Shown: piece by piece, positions 6,559-12,122 of the stretch | Numbering within the stretch: position 1 is the first letter of the stretch | How the letters are laid out: each line of letters opens with the position of its first letter | Assembly: GCA_025464125.1 (NCBI GenBank) | Contig: JAODLU010000199.1 | Span: 1-12,122, forward strand | Length of the DNA: 12,122 nt | Source: Microbacteriaceae bacterium | Lineage (GTDB): Bacteria; Actinomycetota; Actinomycetes; Actinomycetales; Microbacteriaceae | Reading direction: 5' to 3' | Notes under the pieces: generated by a model | What the model was told of the DNA's origin: nothing | Database searches by the model: none | Seen by the model: the letters and a program-made list of their open reading frames with translations, nothing else | Program-made: the position numbers and the translations under genes

Positions 6559-7020
6559 GTGTCGATTCCGACTGCATACACGGAGCGGATGCTCGAACTG
6601 GTCGCCAGCGCGAAGCTAGCCGTGCAGCACGGCGATGTGCCTGTGGCTGCGATGGTGCTCGCGGCAGACGGAACGGTTCTGGCAGTTGCCCGAAATGAGC
6701 GGGAACTGCGGCAGGATCCGACGGCTCACGCCGAGATTCTCGCGCTGCGCGCGGCGGCCGAGACCACCGGCGACTGGCACCTCGACACCGCCACCCTTGT
6801 CGTCACTCTCGAGCCGTGCCCGATGTGTGCTGGCGCGATCCTTGCGGCCAGGGTGCCCGTCGTTGTGTTCGGTGCGTGGGATGAGAAGGCCGGCGCAGCG
6901 GGCTCTGTCTACGACCTGTTGCGCGACCGTCGCCTGCCCCACCGAGTCGAGGTCTTCGGCGGAGTCGAGGCTGCACCCTGCGCCGAACTGCTTACCGATT
7001 TCTTCGCCGGGCAAAGATAG
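6559..7020 (+). CDS. tadA: tRNA adenosine(34) deaminase
   Basis: A 153-residue zinc deaminase converting A34 to inosine in the anticodon of tRNA-Arg(ACG), allowing wobble decoding. The zinc site is complete: His57 and catalytic Glu59 in TAHAEI, and Cys87 and Cys90 in EPCPMC. Conserved family segments P28-VAAMV, ARNERE and the YDLL tail follow the TadA pattern. The GTG at 6559 was chosen because GGAGG (6548-6552) sits 6 nt upstream; a downstream ATG at 6589 would cut into the first helix. Divergent from upp, convergent with the CDF gene, with a perfect hairpin between the two stops. Confidence 0.95.
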   Translation: MSIPTAYTERMLELVASAKLAVQHGDVPVAAMVLAADGTVLAVARNERELRQDPTAHAEILALRAAAETTGDWHLDTATLVVTLEPCPMCAGAILAARVPVVVFGAWDEKAGAAGSVYDLLRDRRLPHRVEVFGGVEAAPCAELLTDFFAGQR

Positions 7021-7031
7021 TTCTGCAGCCG

Positions 7032-7050
7032 GGTCGCAGGTTGTGCGACC
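7032..7050. terminator. Bidirectional hairpin between tadA and CDF gene
   Basis: GGTCGCA (7032-7038) and TGCGACC (7044-7050) form a perfect 7-bp stem with a 5-nt loop, placed exactly in the 32-nt gap between two convergent stop codons. It lacks a U-tract on either side, so it resembles the I-shaped terminators described for actinobacteria rather than the classical type. The position supports a shared terminator role. Confidence 0.65.
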
Positions 7051-7052
7051 TG

Positions 7053-8015
7053 TTAGTCGGCGCCCCTGATCACGATGGAGTCGGTTGATGGGTTGCCATC
7101 ACCCTGTGGCAGGTAGATGTCTGGCTCGATGTAGATGACCCTCGCCACCGGCACCGACTCACGGATTCGCTCCTCGAGCGAATTGATCATTCCAGCGATC
7201 TCGACGAGCGTCTTTTTGGGCGAGAAGGCGACCTTGGCTGCGACCAGCAGTTCTTCAGGCCCGAGATAGAGCGACTTCATGTGAATGAGTGCCTCGACGT
7301 CAGGCTCTGCGTTGATGGCGTCGCGGATGCGTTCGGTGTCGGCCGCTGACGCGCCCTCGCCGACGAGCAGGCTCTTCGTCTCGAGGCCGAGCACGATGGC
7401 CACCAGCACGAGCAGCAGTCCGATGGCCATCGTGCCGACCGCGTCGAAGATTCCGTTGCCGGTGATCACGGTGAGAATCACGCCGGCGAAAGCGAACAGC
7501 AGGCCGGTGAGCGCCGCGACATCCTCCAGGAGAACGACCGGCAACTCTGGCGCCTTGGCGTGGCGCACGAATGAGACCCAGCCCTGTTTGCCCCGCGTGT
7601 GGTTGGACTCCTTCACTGCCGTTCGCAGCGAGAAGCCTTCGAGACCCATCGACACCACGAGGACCAGGATCGGCAGCCAGGCGTTCTTCAGGGCGTGCGG
7701 ATGCTGCAGCTTCTCGAAGCCTTCGTAGAGCGAGAACACACCGCCGACGCTGAACAGGATGATCGATACGACGAAGGCGTACACATACCGTTCCCGGCCG
7801 TGGCCGAACGGGTGGTCAGCGTCTGCCTCCTTTTTGGACTTGCGTCCGCCGACGAGCAACAGAACCTGGTTGCCCGTGTCTGCCAGGGAGTGCACTGCTT
7901 CGCCGAGCATCGAGCTCGAACCCGAAACTCCCCACGCGATGAACTTGGCGATCGCGATGCCCAGGTTGGCCGACATGGCCGCGACGATTGCCCGTGTGCT
8001 GCCCTCAGTACTCAT
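7053..8015 (-). CDS. Cation diffusion facilitator (ZnT9-like) transporter
   Basis: A 320-residue inner-membrane protein of the CDF family, which exports divalent metals by proton antiport. The TM2 metal-site pattern HSLADTGNQ (His42, Asp46) and the following cytoplasmic HPFGHGRERY (68-77) are intact. TM5 has VLLEDVAALTG (Glu164, Asp165) instead of the HxxxD found in zinc-type members; this resembles the SLC30A9 subgroup, so the metal cannot be assigned. Six membrane segments are followed by a cytoplasmic C-terminal ferredoxin-like domain (~220-305: DTERIRDAINAEPDVEALI... VAAKVAF). Starts at ATG 8015, 7 nt after a TAGGAT -10 shared in palindrome with proC. Not preceded by a Shine-Dalgarno. Confidence 0.92.
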   Translation of the reverse strand: MSTEGSTRAIVAAMSANLGIAIAKFIAWGVSGSSSMLGEAVHSLADTGNQVLLLVGGRKSKKEADADHPFGHGRERYVYAFVVSIILFSVGGVFSLYEGFEKLQHPHALKNAWLPILVLVVSMGLEGFSLRTAVKESNHTRGKQGWVSFVRHAKAPELPVVLLEDVAALTGLLFAFAGVILTVITGNGIFDAVGTMAIGLLLVLVAIVLGLETKSLLVGEGASAADTERIRDAINAEPDVEALIHMKSLYLGPEELLVAAKVAFSPKKTLVEIAGMINSLEERIRESVPVARVIYIEPDIYLPQGDGNPSTDSIVIRGAD

Positions 8016-8016
8016 G

Positions 8017-8038
8017 GCCCCAATCCTAGGATGAGGGC
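8017..8038. promoter_or_regulatory. Palindromic shared -10, divergent leaderless promoters
   Basis: ATCCTAGGAT (8023-8032) is a perfect 10-bp palindrome that reads TAGGAT on both strands. On the plus strand the hexamer (8027-8032) is 6 nt from the proC ATG (8039). On the minus strand (8028-8023) it is 7 nt from the CDF ATG (8015). GCCC (8017-8020) and GGGC (8035-8038) extend the symmetry to 22 bp with two mismatched pairs per side. The whole gap between the two genes is only 23 bp, so both promoters must overlap. An operator reading is also possible. Confidence 0.6.
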
Positions 8039-8860
8039 ATGGACGCCATTCCCTCGATCGCCATCATCGGTGCAGGCTCGATGGGCGGCGCGATCCTTGC
8101 TGGACTGGTGCAGCCTTCGGCAGGTGCAACCGATATCCGCGTCACCAACCGCACCGAGGCGAAGGCCGCTCCGCTGCGCGGTGGGATCGTGACATCCATA
8201 GCCCTTGAGACCAATCCGAATGGCAACCTCGAAGCTGTCGCCGGCGCGCGTGTGGTGCTGATCGGCGTGAAGCCTGCGATGGTGCCAGGCCTCTTGCGCG
8301 AGATCGCCCCTGCCCTCGAGCCGACCGCAATAGTGGTCAGCGTCGCCGCAGGTGTGACGACAGCCACGATGGAGGCGATCATTCCGCAGGTGGTGCTGCG
8401 GGCTATGCCGAACACCCCTGCGCTGGTTGGCCGCGGGGTGACCGGCCTGAGCGCGGGTTCCAGGGCAGCTGACGCGGATGTCGCTCTCGCCAACGCACTG
8501 TTCTCAACCGTCGGCGAGGTGCTCGAGATACCCGAGCACATGATCGACGCCCTGAGCACGATCTCGGGATCCGGCCCCGCGTACGTCTTCTACCTGATCG
8601 AGGAGCTGACCCGCACGGCCGTTGGCCTCGGGTTCAGTGCGCAGCAGGCGGCCACCATGGTGAACGGCACCTTCCTCGGTGCCGCCGAGTTGCTGGTCAC
8701 CTCTGGCGACGACCCGGCCGAGTTGCGCAGGCGGGTCACAAGCCCGAAGGGCACGACCGAGCGAGCGATAGGCGTTCTGGAGACCGCGGGACTCTCCGCA
8801 CTCTTCGATCGCGCGACCGCGGCGGCTCTTGCCCGAGCGAAAGAACTCGCCGCTGGCTAG
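8039..8860 (+). CDS. proC: Pyrroline-5-carboxylate reductase
   Basis: A 273-residue cytosolic enzyme catalysing the last step of proline synthesis, reducing 1-pyrroline-5-carboxylate with NAD(P)H. The dinucleotide-binding N terminus is IAIIGAGSMGGAIL (7-20), followed by IGVKPAMV (75-82) and RAMPNTPALVG (121-131). The C-terminal dimerisation/active-site region carries SGSGPAYVFYLIE (176-188) and the family signature TSPKGTTERAI (234-244). Full length. The ATG at 8039 lies 6 nt after TAGGAT; GAGGGC directly abuts the ATG and is too close to be a ribosome binding site, so a leaderless mRNA is likely. Convergent with the RCK gene (12 nt between stops). Confidence 0.96.
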   Translation: MDAIPSIAIIGAGSMGGAILAGLVQPSAGATDIRVTNRTEAKAAPLRGGIVTSIALETNPNGNLEAVAGARVVLIGVKPAMVPGLLREIAPALEPTAIVVSVAAGVTTATMEAIIPQVVLRAMPNTPALVGRGVTGLSAGSRAADADVALANALFSTVGEVLEIPEHMIDALSTISGSGPAYVFYLIEELTRTAVGLGFSAQQAATMVNGTFLGAAELLVTSGDDPAELRRRVTSPKGTTERAIGVLETAGLSALFDRATAAALARAKELAAG

Positions 8861-8872
8861 TTGCCGGTGCGT

Positions 8873-9547
8873 TTAGTCTCCCGTCAGGGTCGCGAACCGC
8901 TCGAGGTCCACGGAGTTGCCGCTCACGATCACCACGTCGTGGTCGTTGACTACGGTCTCCGCCGTCGTGTACGTGAACTCCTTGCCGGGGGATTTGACCC
9001 CGACGATCGTGACGCCGTATTTGGCGCGAACGCCGGATTCCGACAGCAGCTTGTTGCGGATGGGCTTCGGCGCATACATCTTCACGATGGCGAAGTCGTC
9101 GTCGAACTCGATGAAGTCGAGCATCCTGCCCGAAACCAGGTGAGCAACTCGCTCGCCGGCCTCTGCTTCCGGATAGATCACATGGTTGGCGCCGATGCGC
9201 GTGAGGATCGTTCCGTGGGAGCGGTTGATGGCTTTCGCCCAGATTTGGGGCACGCCGAGATCCACCAGGTTGGCGGTGATCAGCACGCTGGCCTCGATGG
9301 AAGAACCGACTGCAACGATCGCTATGGAGAAGTCTGCTGCGCCGATCTGCCTCAGGGCTTCGACACTGCGCGCATCTGACTGCACGGCGTGGGTCACGCG
9401 TTCCGACCACTTCTGAACGAGCTGGTCGTCTTCGTCGATCACGAGCACCTCGCGGTCGAGGCGGGCGAGTTCGCCGGCGGTGGCCGCGCCGAAGCGGCCG
9501 AGTCCGATGATGAGAACCGCCGCGTCAGCGGCTATGCGGTCAACCAA
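8873..9547 (-). CDS. ktrA: RCK-domain potassium channel gating subunit (KtrA/TrkA)
   Basis: A 224-residue cytoplasmic regulator of K+ uptake. The N-terminal Rossmann/RCK domain (~9-125) has IIGLGRFGAATA (Gly15, Gly17, Gly20) and the acidic end VIDED (37-41) typical of NAD(H)/ATP-binding RCK_N. The C-terminal part (~140-224) fits TrkA_C (EFTYTTAETVVNDHDVVIVSG). The single RCK unit and length fit KtrA rather than the double-unit TrkA of E. coli. It starts at TTG 9547, inside the end of the channel gene (8-nt overlap). The run GGAGGAGAGG (9564-9555) lies 7 nt upstream and decides this rare start, as no ATG or GTG follows early in the domain. The octameric ring it forms would gate the upstream-encoded channel. 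Confidence 0.93.
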   Translation of the reverse strand: MVDRIAADAAVLIIGLGRFGAATAGELARLDREVLVIDEDDQLVQKWSERVTHAVQSDARSVEALRQIGAADFSIAIVAVGSSIEASVLITANLVDLGVPQIWAKAINRSHGTILTRIGANHVIYPEAEAGERVAHLVSGRMLDFIEFDDDFAIVKMYAPKPIRNKLLSESGVRAKYGVTIVGVKSPGKEFTYTTAETVVNDHDVVIVSGNSVDLERFATLTGD

Positions 9548-10964
9548 CTATTGGCCTCTCCTCCGGTCGGCGAAACAGCTGTCGCCTGGTGCTGGCGGCC
9601 AGGGCCGCCGCGAGTGTCACAGTACCAATGCGCCCGAGAAACATGGTCACGGTCATCACGTAGATGCCGGCCTCAGGCAGGCGGGCTGTGAGACCCGTGG
9701 ACAGGCCGGATGTCGCGAACGCCGAAATCACATCGAACAGCACGTAGTCGAGCCGCTCGCCTGTCATCTGCAGGATGGTGATGCTGGCGGCTGCGACGAT
9801 CGTTGCGCTCCAGAGCACGACGCTCACGCCGATTCGCAGCACGTCAGATGGAATCCGTCGGTCGAACGCTTCCATGTCTTTATTGCCCCGCGCTTCCGCG
9901 AACGCAGCGAGAAAGAGGATGGCGAGGGTTGTCACCTTGATGCCGCCGGCAGTCGACGCCGACCCGCCGCCTATGAACATCAGCATGTCTGTGACGAGAA
10001 GGCTCGAGCCATTCAGATGCCCGATGTCGATTGTGTTGAATCCGCCAGAGCGGGTCATGACAGAAAGGAAGAAGGACTGCAGCACACGATCGCCGCCGCC
10101 CAGCGGGCCGAAGGTGCGCGGGTTCGAGAATTCAAGTGCGAAGTACGCGATGGCGCCGACCCCGATGAGCACTGCCGAGGTGACAAGGGTGAGCTTGACG
10201 TGCAGCGACCACTTGCGCGGCTGGCGCGGGTTGCGGATGAGCGCATAGATCACCGGGAAGCCGATGCTGCCGAGCACGACTCCGATCATGAGGAGTCCGA
10301 GAAACCACACGTCGTGCGCGTATGGCGTGAGCCCGCTCGAGGTGGGCAGGAAGCCGGTATTCGTGAAGGCCATGGCCGAGTAGTAGAAGGACTGCCACGC
10401 TGCGCTCGGCAGCGGAACCCCGGCGATGAGCATTCTCGGCAGGAGCATAATCGCGTTCACCCGTTCGATGGCCAACGAACTGATGGCCACCGTGGCGAGG
10501 AGTCCGCCTATCTCGCCGAGCCGCACGGCCTGGCCTTCGGCGATGGGGCCCTTCTGGATGCGCAGTGGATTGCTGTCACTCGCCACCATGAGCTTGGCGC
10601 GCAGGCCGAGCTTGCGGGATATGACGAGTCCGAGGATCGAGGCGAGGGTGAGCACGCCGATACCGCCGATCTCGACTCCCAGGAGCACGACCACGTGCCC
10701 GAAACCCGACCAGTGGGTGGCCATATCCACGGTCGATAGCCCGGTGACACAGATCACGGACACCGCGGTGAAGAGGGCGTCTGCGAGCGGGGTGAGCGAT
10801 CGTGACGTCGTGGCGATCGGCAGGGAGAACAGCAGGGTGAAGACGACGACCAGTGCGACGAAGATGGAGATCGCGAACCGTGCGGGGGATGCGGCGCCGA
10901 AGTCGGAAATGCCTTCGCGAATGCGACCGGCGAGTCCAATCCGAAAGACCGGTTTGGTGGCCAT
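9540..10964 (-). CDS. ktrB: TrkH/KtrB-family potassium uptake channel
   Basis: A 474-residue membrane protein with four M1-P-M2 repeats. The pore-loop filters are visible: CVTGLSTVD (repeat 1, ~72-80), FTNTGF (repeat 2, ~200-205), TRSGGFNT (repeat 3, ~304-311) and ATSGLSTGL (repeat 4, ~417-425), each with the central glycine that sets K+ selectivity. The intramembrane-gate Gly/Ser-rich stretch GGGSASTAGGIKVTT (~332-346) and the terminal GRIGTVTL with its conserved arginine are present. ATG 10964 was chosen, with GGGGAG about 4 nt upstream; in-frame GTG 10976 or TTG 10991 would extend it by 4 or 9 polar residues. Operon with the RCK subunit; divergent from the ArsR-like gene. Confidence 0.94.
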   Translation of the reverse strand: MATKPVFRIGLAGRIREGISDFGAASPARFAISIFVALVVVFTLLFSLPIATTSRSLTPLADALFTAVSVICVTGLSTVDMATHWSGFGHVVVLLGVEIGGIGVLTLASILGLVISRKLGLRAKLMVASDSNPLRIQKGPIAEGQAVRLGEIGGLLATVAISSLAIERVNAIMLLPRMLIAGVPLPSAAWQSFYYSAMAFTNTGFLPTSSGLTPYAHDVWFLGLLMIGVVLGSIGFPVIYALIRNPRQPRKWSLHVKLTLVTSAVLIGVGAIAYFALEFSNPRTFGPLGGGDRVLQSFFLSVMTRSGGFNTIDIGHLNGSSLLVTDMLMFIGGGSASTAGGIKVTTLAILFLAAFAEARGNKDMEAFDRRIPSDVLRIGVSVVLWSATIVAAASITILQMTGERLDYVLFDVISAFATSGLSTGLTARLPEAGIYVMTVTMFLGRIGTVTLAAALAASTRRQLFRRPEERPIVG

Positions 10965-10999
10965 CGGACTCCCCACTCGTGGCCGGCGCAACGGTTGTC

Positions 11000-11005
11000 A
11001 TGGTA
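11000..11005 (-). promoter_or_regulatory. Candidate -10 of the ktrBA operon
   Basis: TACCAT on the minus strand (11005-11000) would start transcription around 10993, just before the TTG at 10991, leaving about 29 nt ahead of the preferred ATG at 10964. It lies 19 bp from the -10 of the divergent ArsR-like gene. No -35 is recognisable in the C/G run between them. Confidence 0.4.
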
Positions 11006-11023
11006 CCCCGGGGGGTGGCGCAC

Positions 11024-11029
11024 TACCCT
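11024..11029 (+). promoter_or_regulatory. -10 of leaderless ArsR-like promoter
   Basis: TACCCT fits TANNNT and is followed by 6 nt (GTTGCC) and the ATG at 11036. No Shine-Dalgarno precedes the ATG. The upstream 17-18 bp are G/C-rich with no -35 match. Confidence 0.5.
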
Positions 11030-11035
11030 GTTGCC

Positions 11036-11524
11036 ATGGCTGACATCTTTGACGTTATAGCGGATGCGACCCGCCGCGATCTGCTGCAGGCGCTGCTCGA
11101 GCGGTACGTAGCATCCGATCCCGCCAGCGGTGAGATCAGCGTCGGTGAGCTGGTCGACAAACTGGGCCTCAGCCAGCCGACGGTCTCCAAGCACCTGAAG
11201 GTGCTGCGCGACCACGGCCTTGTGAGGGTGCGCGAAGAGGGCCAGCACCGTTATTACAGCCTGGACGCCTCGCCGCTCGAAGATCTCGAGGACTGGCTGA
11301 TCCCCTTCCTGAGCGCTGATTTCGACGGATCGGATGCCGCGGGCTCGACTGTTTTCGCCGCCTGGTCGGGCGGCCAGCTGCCCGAGCCGCTGCGACGCGC
11401 TGCCGGCACCCTGCAGCATCCGGCGCCGGCAGGCAAGGCGGTTGGCCGTGCCGCGGCTGCAGCGTCATATGAAGTGGAGAAGCGCGTGCTGGATCCACTG
11501 AAGAAGAAGCTCACGCGCTCCTGA
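11036..11524 (+). CDS. ArsR-family winged-helix regulator
   Basis: A 162-residue DNA-binding protein. Residues ~3-80 form the ArsR winged helix: FDVIADATRRDLLQALL, the HTH VGELVDKLGLSQPTVSKHLKVLRDHGLVRVR (~36-66) and the wing EEGQHRYYSLD. The metal-binding ELCVC-type motif of the alpha3 helix is absent, as the recognition segment reads SQPTVSKH, and there are no cysteines at all, so it is unlikely to sense metal by the ArsR/SmtB thiolate sites. An 80-residue C-terminal extension (acidic, then Ala-rich, ending in basic DPLKKKLTRS) is not a standard ArsR part. An upstream in-frame ATG at 10853 would add non-conserved sequence overlapping ktrB and is rejected. Divergent from the K+ uptake operon, which it may or may not control. 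Confidence 0.87.
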   Translation: MADIFDVIADATRRDLLQALLERYVASDPASGEISVGELVDKLGLSQPTVSKHLKVLRDHGLVRVREEGQHRYYSLDASPLEDLEDWLIPFLSADFDGSDAAGSTVFAAWSGGQLPEPLRRAAGTLQHPAPAGKAVGRAAAAASYEVEKRVLDPLKKKLTRS

Positions 11525-11548
11525 CACTGGCGGCCCGAAACTGGGGGA

Positions 11549-11577
11549 TTGCCCTACGCCCCGGCAACCCCTACAGT
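11549..11577 (+). promoter_or_regulatory. Promoter of BldC-like gene (TTGCCC-17-TACAGT)
   Basis: TTGCCC (11549-11554), a 17-bp spacer and TACAGT (11572-11577) form a standard-spaced promoter. The predicted start near 11584 gives a leader of about 50 nt before the ATG at 11635. The leader contains two CAGTCACA direct repeats. The ribosome binding site is poor (GGAAAG ending about 9 nt from the ATG). Confidence 0.6.
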
Positions 11578-11592
11578 GACGATTCAGCACTC

Positions 11593-11609
11593 CAGTCACA
11601 GCAGTCACA
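11593..11609. repeat. Tandem 8-bp direct repeats in BldC-like leader
   Basis: CAGTCACA occurs at 11593-11600 and again at 11602-11609, in register at 9 bp, with a related CAGTGAC at 11574-11580 overlapping the -10. BldC-type proteins bind tandem direct repeats, so an autoregulatory site is conceivable, although the 9-bp motif does not contain the AATT core reported for BldC of Streptomyces. Confidence 0.4.
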
Positions 11610-11634
11610 CAGACAACACGGAAAGCACACCCTG

Positions 11635-11835
11635 ATGCCACGCGATCTCTCCGATGTGCGCTTCCTCACCGTCGCCGAGGTCGCGGACATGATGCGTGTC
11701 TCGAAGATGACCGTCTACCGCCTCGTGCACTCCGGCGACCTGCCAGCCATCCGCTTCGGACGCTCATTTCGGGTGCCCGAATCTGCGGTAGCGGCTGCCA
11801 TCGACTCTCACGTTGCCGACAGCCAGGTCGGCTGA
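11635..11835 (+). CDS. BldC-like MerR-type helix-turn-helix protein
   Basis: A 66-residue DNA-binding protein consisting almost entirely of an excisionase/BldC-type HTH: FLTVAEVADMMRVSKMTVYRLVHSGDLPAIRFGRSFRVPESAV (~10-52). It has no sensor or dimerisation domain. In Streptomyces BldC controls entry into development by cooperative binding to direct repeats; in unicellular actinobacteria its role is less clear, and this protein need not be its orthologue. Automated tools often call such proteins phage excisionases, but no integrase or att site is near, and the neighbourhood next to bS22 is, from memory, conserved in actinobacteria. It has its own promoter upstream. Confidence 0.88.
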   Translation: MPRDLSDVRFLTVAEVADMMRVSKMTVYRLVHSGDLPAIRFGRSFRVPESAVAAAIDSHVADSQVG

Positions 11836-11864
11836 CGCAGCTGTTGCAGTGCGGATATCACACC

Positions 11865-11900
11865 CCGCGAAAATTGCCGGGAGCAAATCGCGGCTAAGCT
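11865..11900 (+). promoter_or_regulatory. Inverted repeat overlapping probable bS22 promoter
   Basis: CCGCGA (11865-11870) pairs with TCGCGG (11888-11893), and inside it TTGC (11874-11877) with GCAA (11883-11886) around a 5-nt loop. No T-tract follows, so it is a poor terminator for the BldC-like gene. The repeat covers TTGCCG (11874-11879), which with TAAGCT (11895-11900) could be the promoter of the next gene, although the 15-bp spacer is short. An operator that blocks this promoter would fit. The predicted leader of bS22 is about 63 nt. Confidence 0.4.
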
Positions 11901-11969
11901 AGCCAAGGTCAAATTTTCCGCGGTTCTGATCGGACCCGGTAGGTCAGTTCTCTAACCAGCGAGGTAACA

Positions 11970-12068
11970 ATGGGTTCAGTAATCAAGAAGCGCCGCAAGC
12001 GCATGGCGAAGAAGAAGCATCGCAAGCTGCTTCGCAAGACGCGTCACCAGCGTCGTAACAAGAAGTAG
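11970..12068 (+). CDS. Ribosomal protein bS22 (AURKAIP1/COX24 domain)
   Basis: A 32-residue, extremely basic protein ([20 protein letters not shown] then [11 protein letters not shown]), composed almost only of Lys, Arg and His. It matches the small actinobacterial bS22 protein found on the 30S subunit near the decoding centre in mycobacteria, whose mitochondrial relatives carry the AURKAIP1/COX24 domain. It is too short for many gene callers. The ATG at 11970 is preceded by GAGG (11961-11964) with a 5-nt spacer, and a strong rho-independent terminator follows 12 nt after the stop. The gene follows the BldC-like gene at 134 nt, likely with its own promoter. Confidence 0.93.
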   Translation: MGSVIKKRRKRMAKKKHRKLLRKTRHQRRNKK

Positions 12069-12080
12069 ACCCTCGGGTCG

Positions 12081-12118
12081 TAAAAAAGCGTTGAACTTTC
12101 GAGTTCAACGCTTTTTTA
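12081..12118. terminator. Strong rho-independent terminator after bS22
   Basis: A perfect 17-bp stem (12081-12097 with 12102-12118) closes a TTCG tetraloop; the core GCGTTGAACT/AGTTCAACGC is flanked by an A6 run on the left and a T6 run plus ATTTT on the right. The A and T runs make it functional in both directions. It is the only classical U-tract terminator in the window, fitting a highly expressed ribosomal protein gene. Confidence 0.95.
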
Positions 12119-12122
12119 TTTT

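Noticed and set aside
5774..6619. 281-codon open frame opposite upp, crossing into tadA
   Set aside because: Antisense shadow of upp; it would overlap both the divergent promoter region and the tadA start.
9480..10739. 419-codon open frame opposite ktrB
   Set aside because: Rich in His/Glu/Arg/Gly without family pattern and fully antisense to a gene with four intact pore filters; no ribosome binding site or promoter.
10853..11035. N-terminal extension of the ArsR-like protein from ATG 10853
   Set aside because: The added residues are Arg-rich and not conserved-looking, overlap ktrB antisense, and the -10/6 nt/ATG arrangement at 11036 gives a better start.
11635..11835. Phage excisionase marking an integrated element
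   Set aside because: The HTH is BldC-like; there is no integrase, no att-like repeat, no tRNA and no change in base composition around it.
1..12122. CRISPR array, defence island, toxin-antitoxin pair or transposon
   Set aside because: No spaced repeats, no Cas, nuclease, methylase, toxin or transposase motifs on either strand.

Overview
The window looks like a chromosomal segment of a high-GC actinobacterium, most likely a member of the Microbacteriaceae. The grounds are the GC-rich third-codon bias, TANNNT-type -10 elements placed for leaderless translation, the BldC-like/bS22 gene pair, the receiver-less OmpR-type regulator and the divergent upp/tadA pair. This placement is inference from gene content, since no 16S gene is present. 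No tRNA, rRNA, CRISPR array, IS element or phage gene was found. Most genes are housekeeping genes, tightly packed, in divergent or convergent pairs.

Layout. 1-145: AT-rich leader with a strong inverted repeat. 158-658 (+): TPR protein. 667-4313 (-): two-gene operon encoding a secreted/tethered alpha/beta hydrolase fused through one membrane segment to an ABC ATPase, followed by its ABC-2 permease. 4407-4817 (+): small Ddn-like (nitroreductase/deazaflavin-type) protein. 4846-5865 (-): orphan winged-helix regulator with a long leader that starts with a 25-residue Cys-rich leaderless ORF and contains competing hairpins. 5879-6514 (-) upp, divergent from 6559-7020 (+) tadA. 7053-8015 (-) CDF cation transporter, divergent from 8039-8860 (+) proC, the two apparently sharing one palindromic -10 element. 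8873-10964 (-): KtrB/KtrA-type potassium uptake operon, divergent from 11036-11524 (+) ArsR-like regulator. 11635-11835 (+): BldC-like HTH protein. 11970-12068 (+): the 32-residue ribosomal protein bS22, then a strong terminator.

The genes do not form one pathway. Functional units visible are the hydrolase-ABC exporter (export coupled to an extracytoplasmic hydrolase), K+ uptake (channel plus RCK gate), pyrimidine salvage (upp), tRNA wobble editing (tadA) and proline synthesis (proC). The most notable non-coding feature is a repeated promoter geometry: a -10 hexamer followed by exactly 6 nt and then ATG occurs at five starts, and once with 7 nt. This implies that much of the window is expressed from leaderless mRNAs. 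The best candidates for something undescribed are the hydrolase-TM-ATPase fusion operon and the leaderless Cys-rich leader peptide ahead of the orphan regulator.
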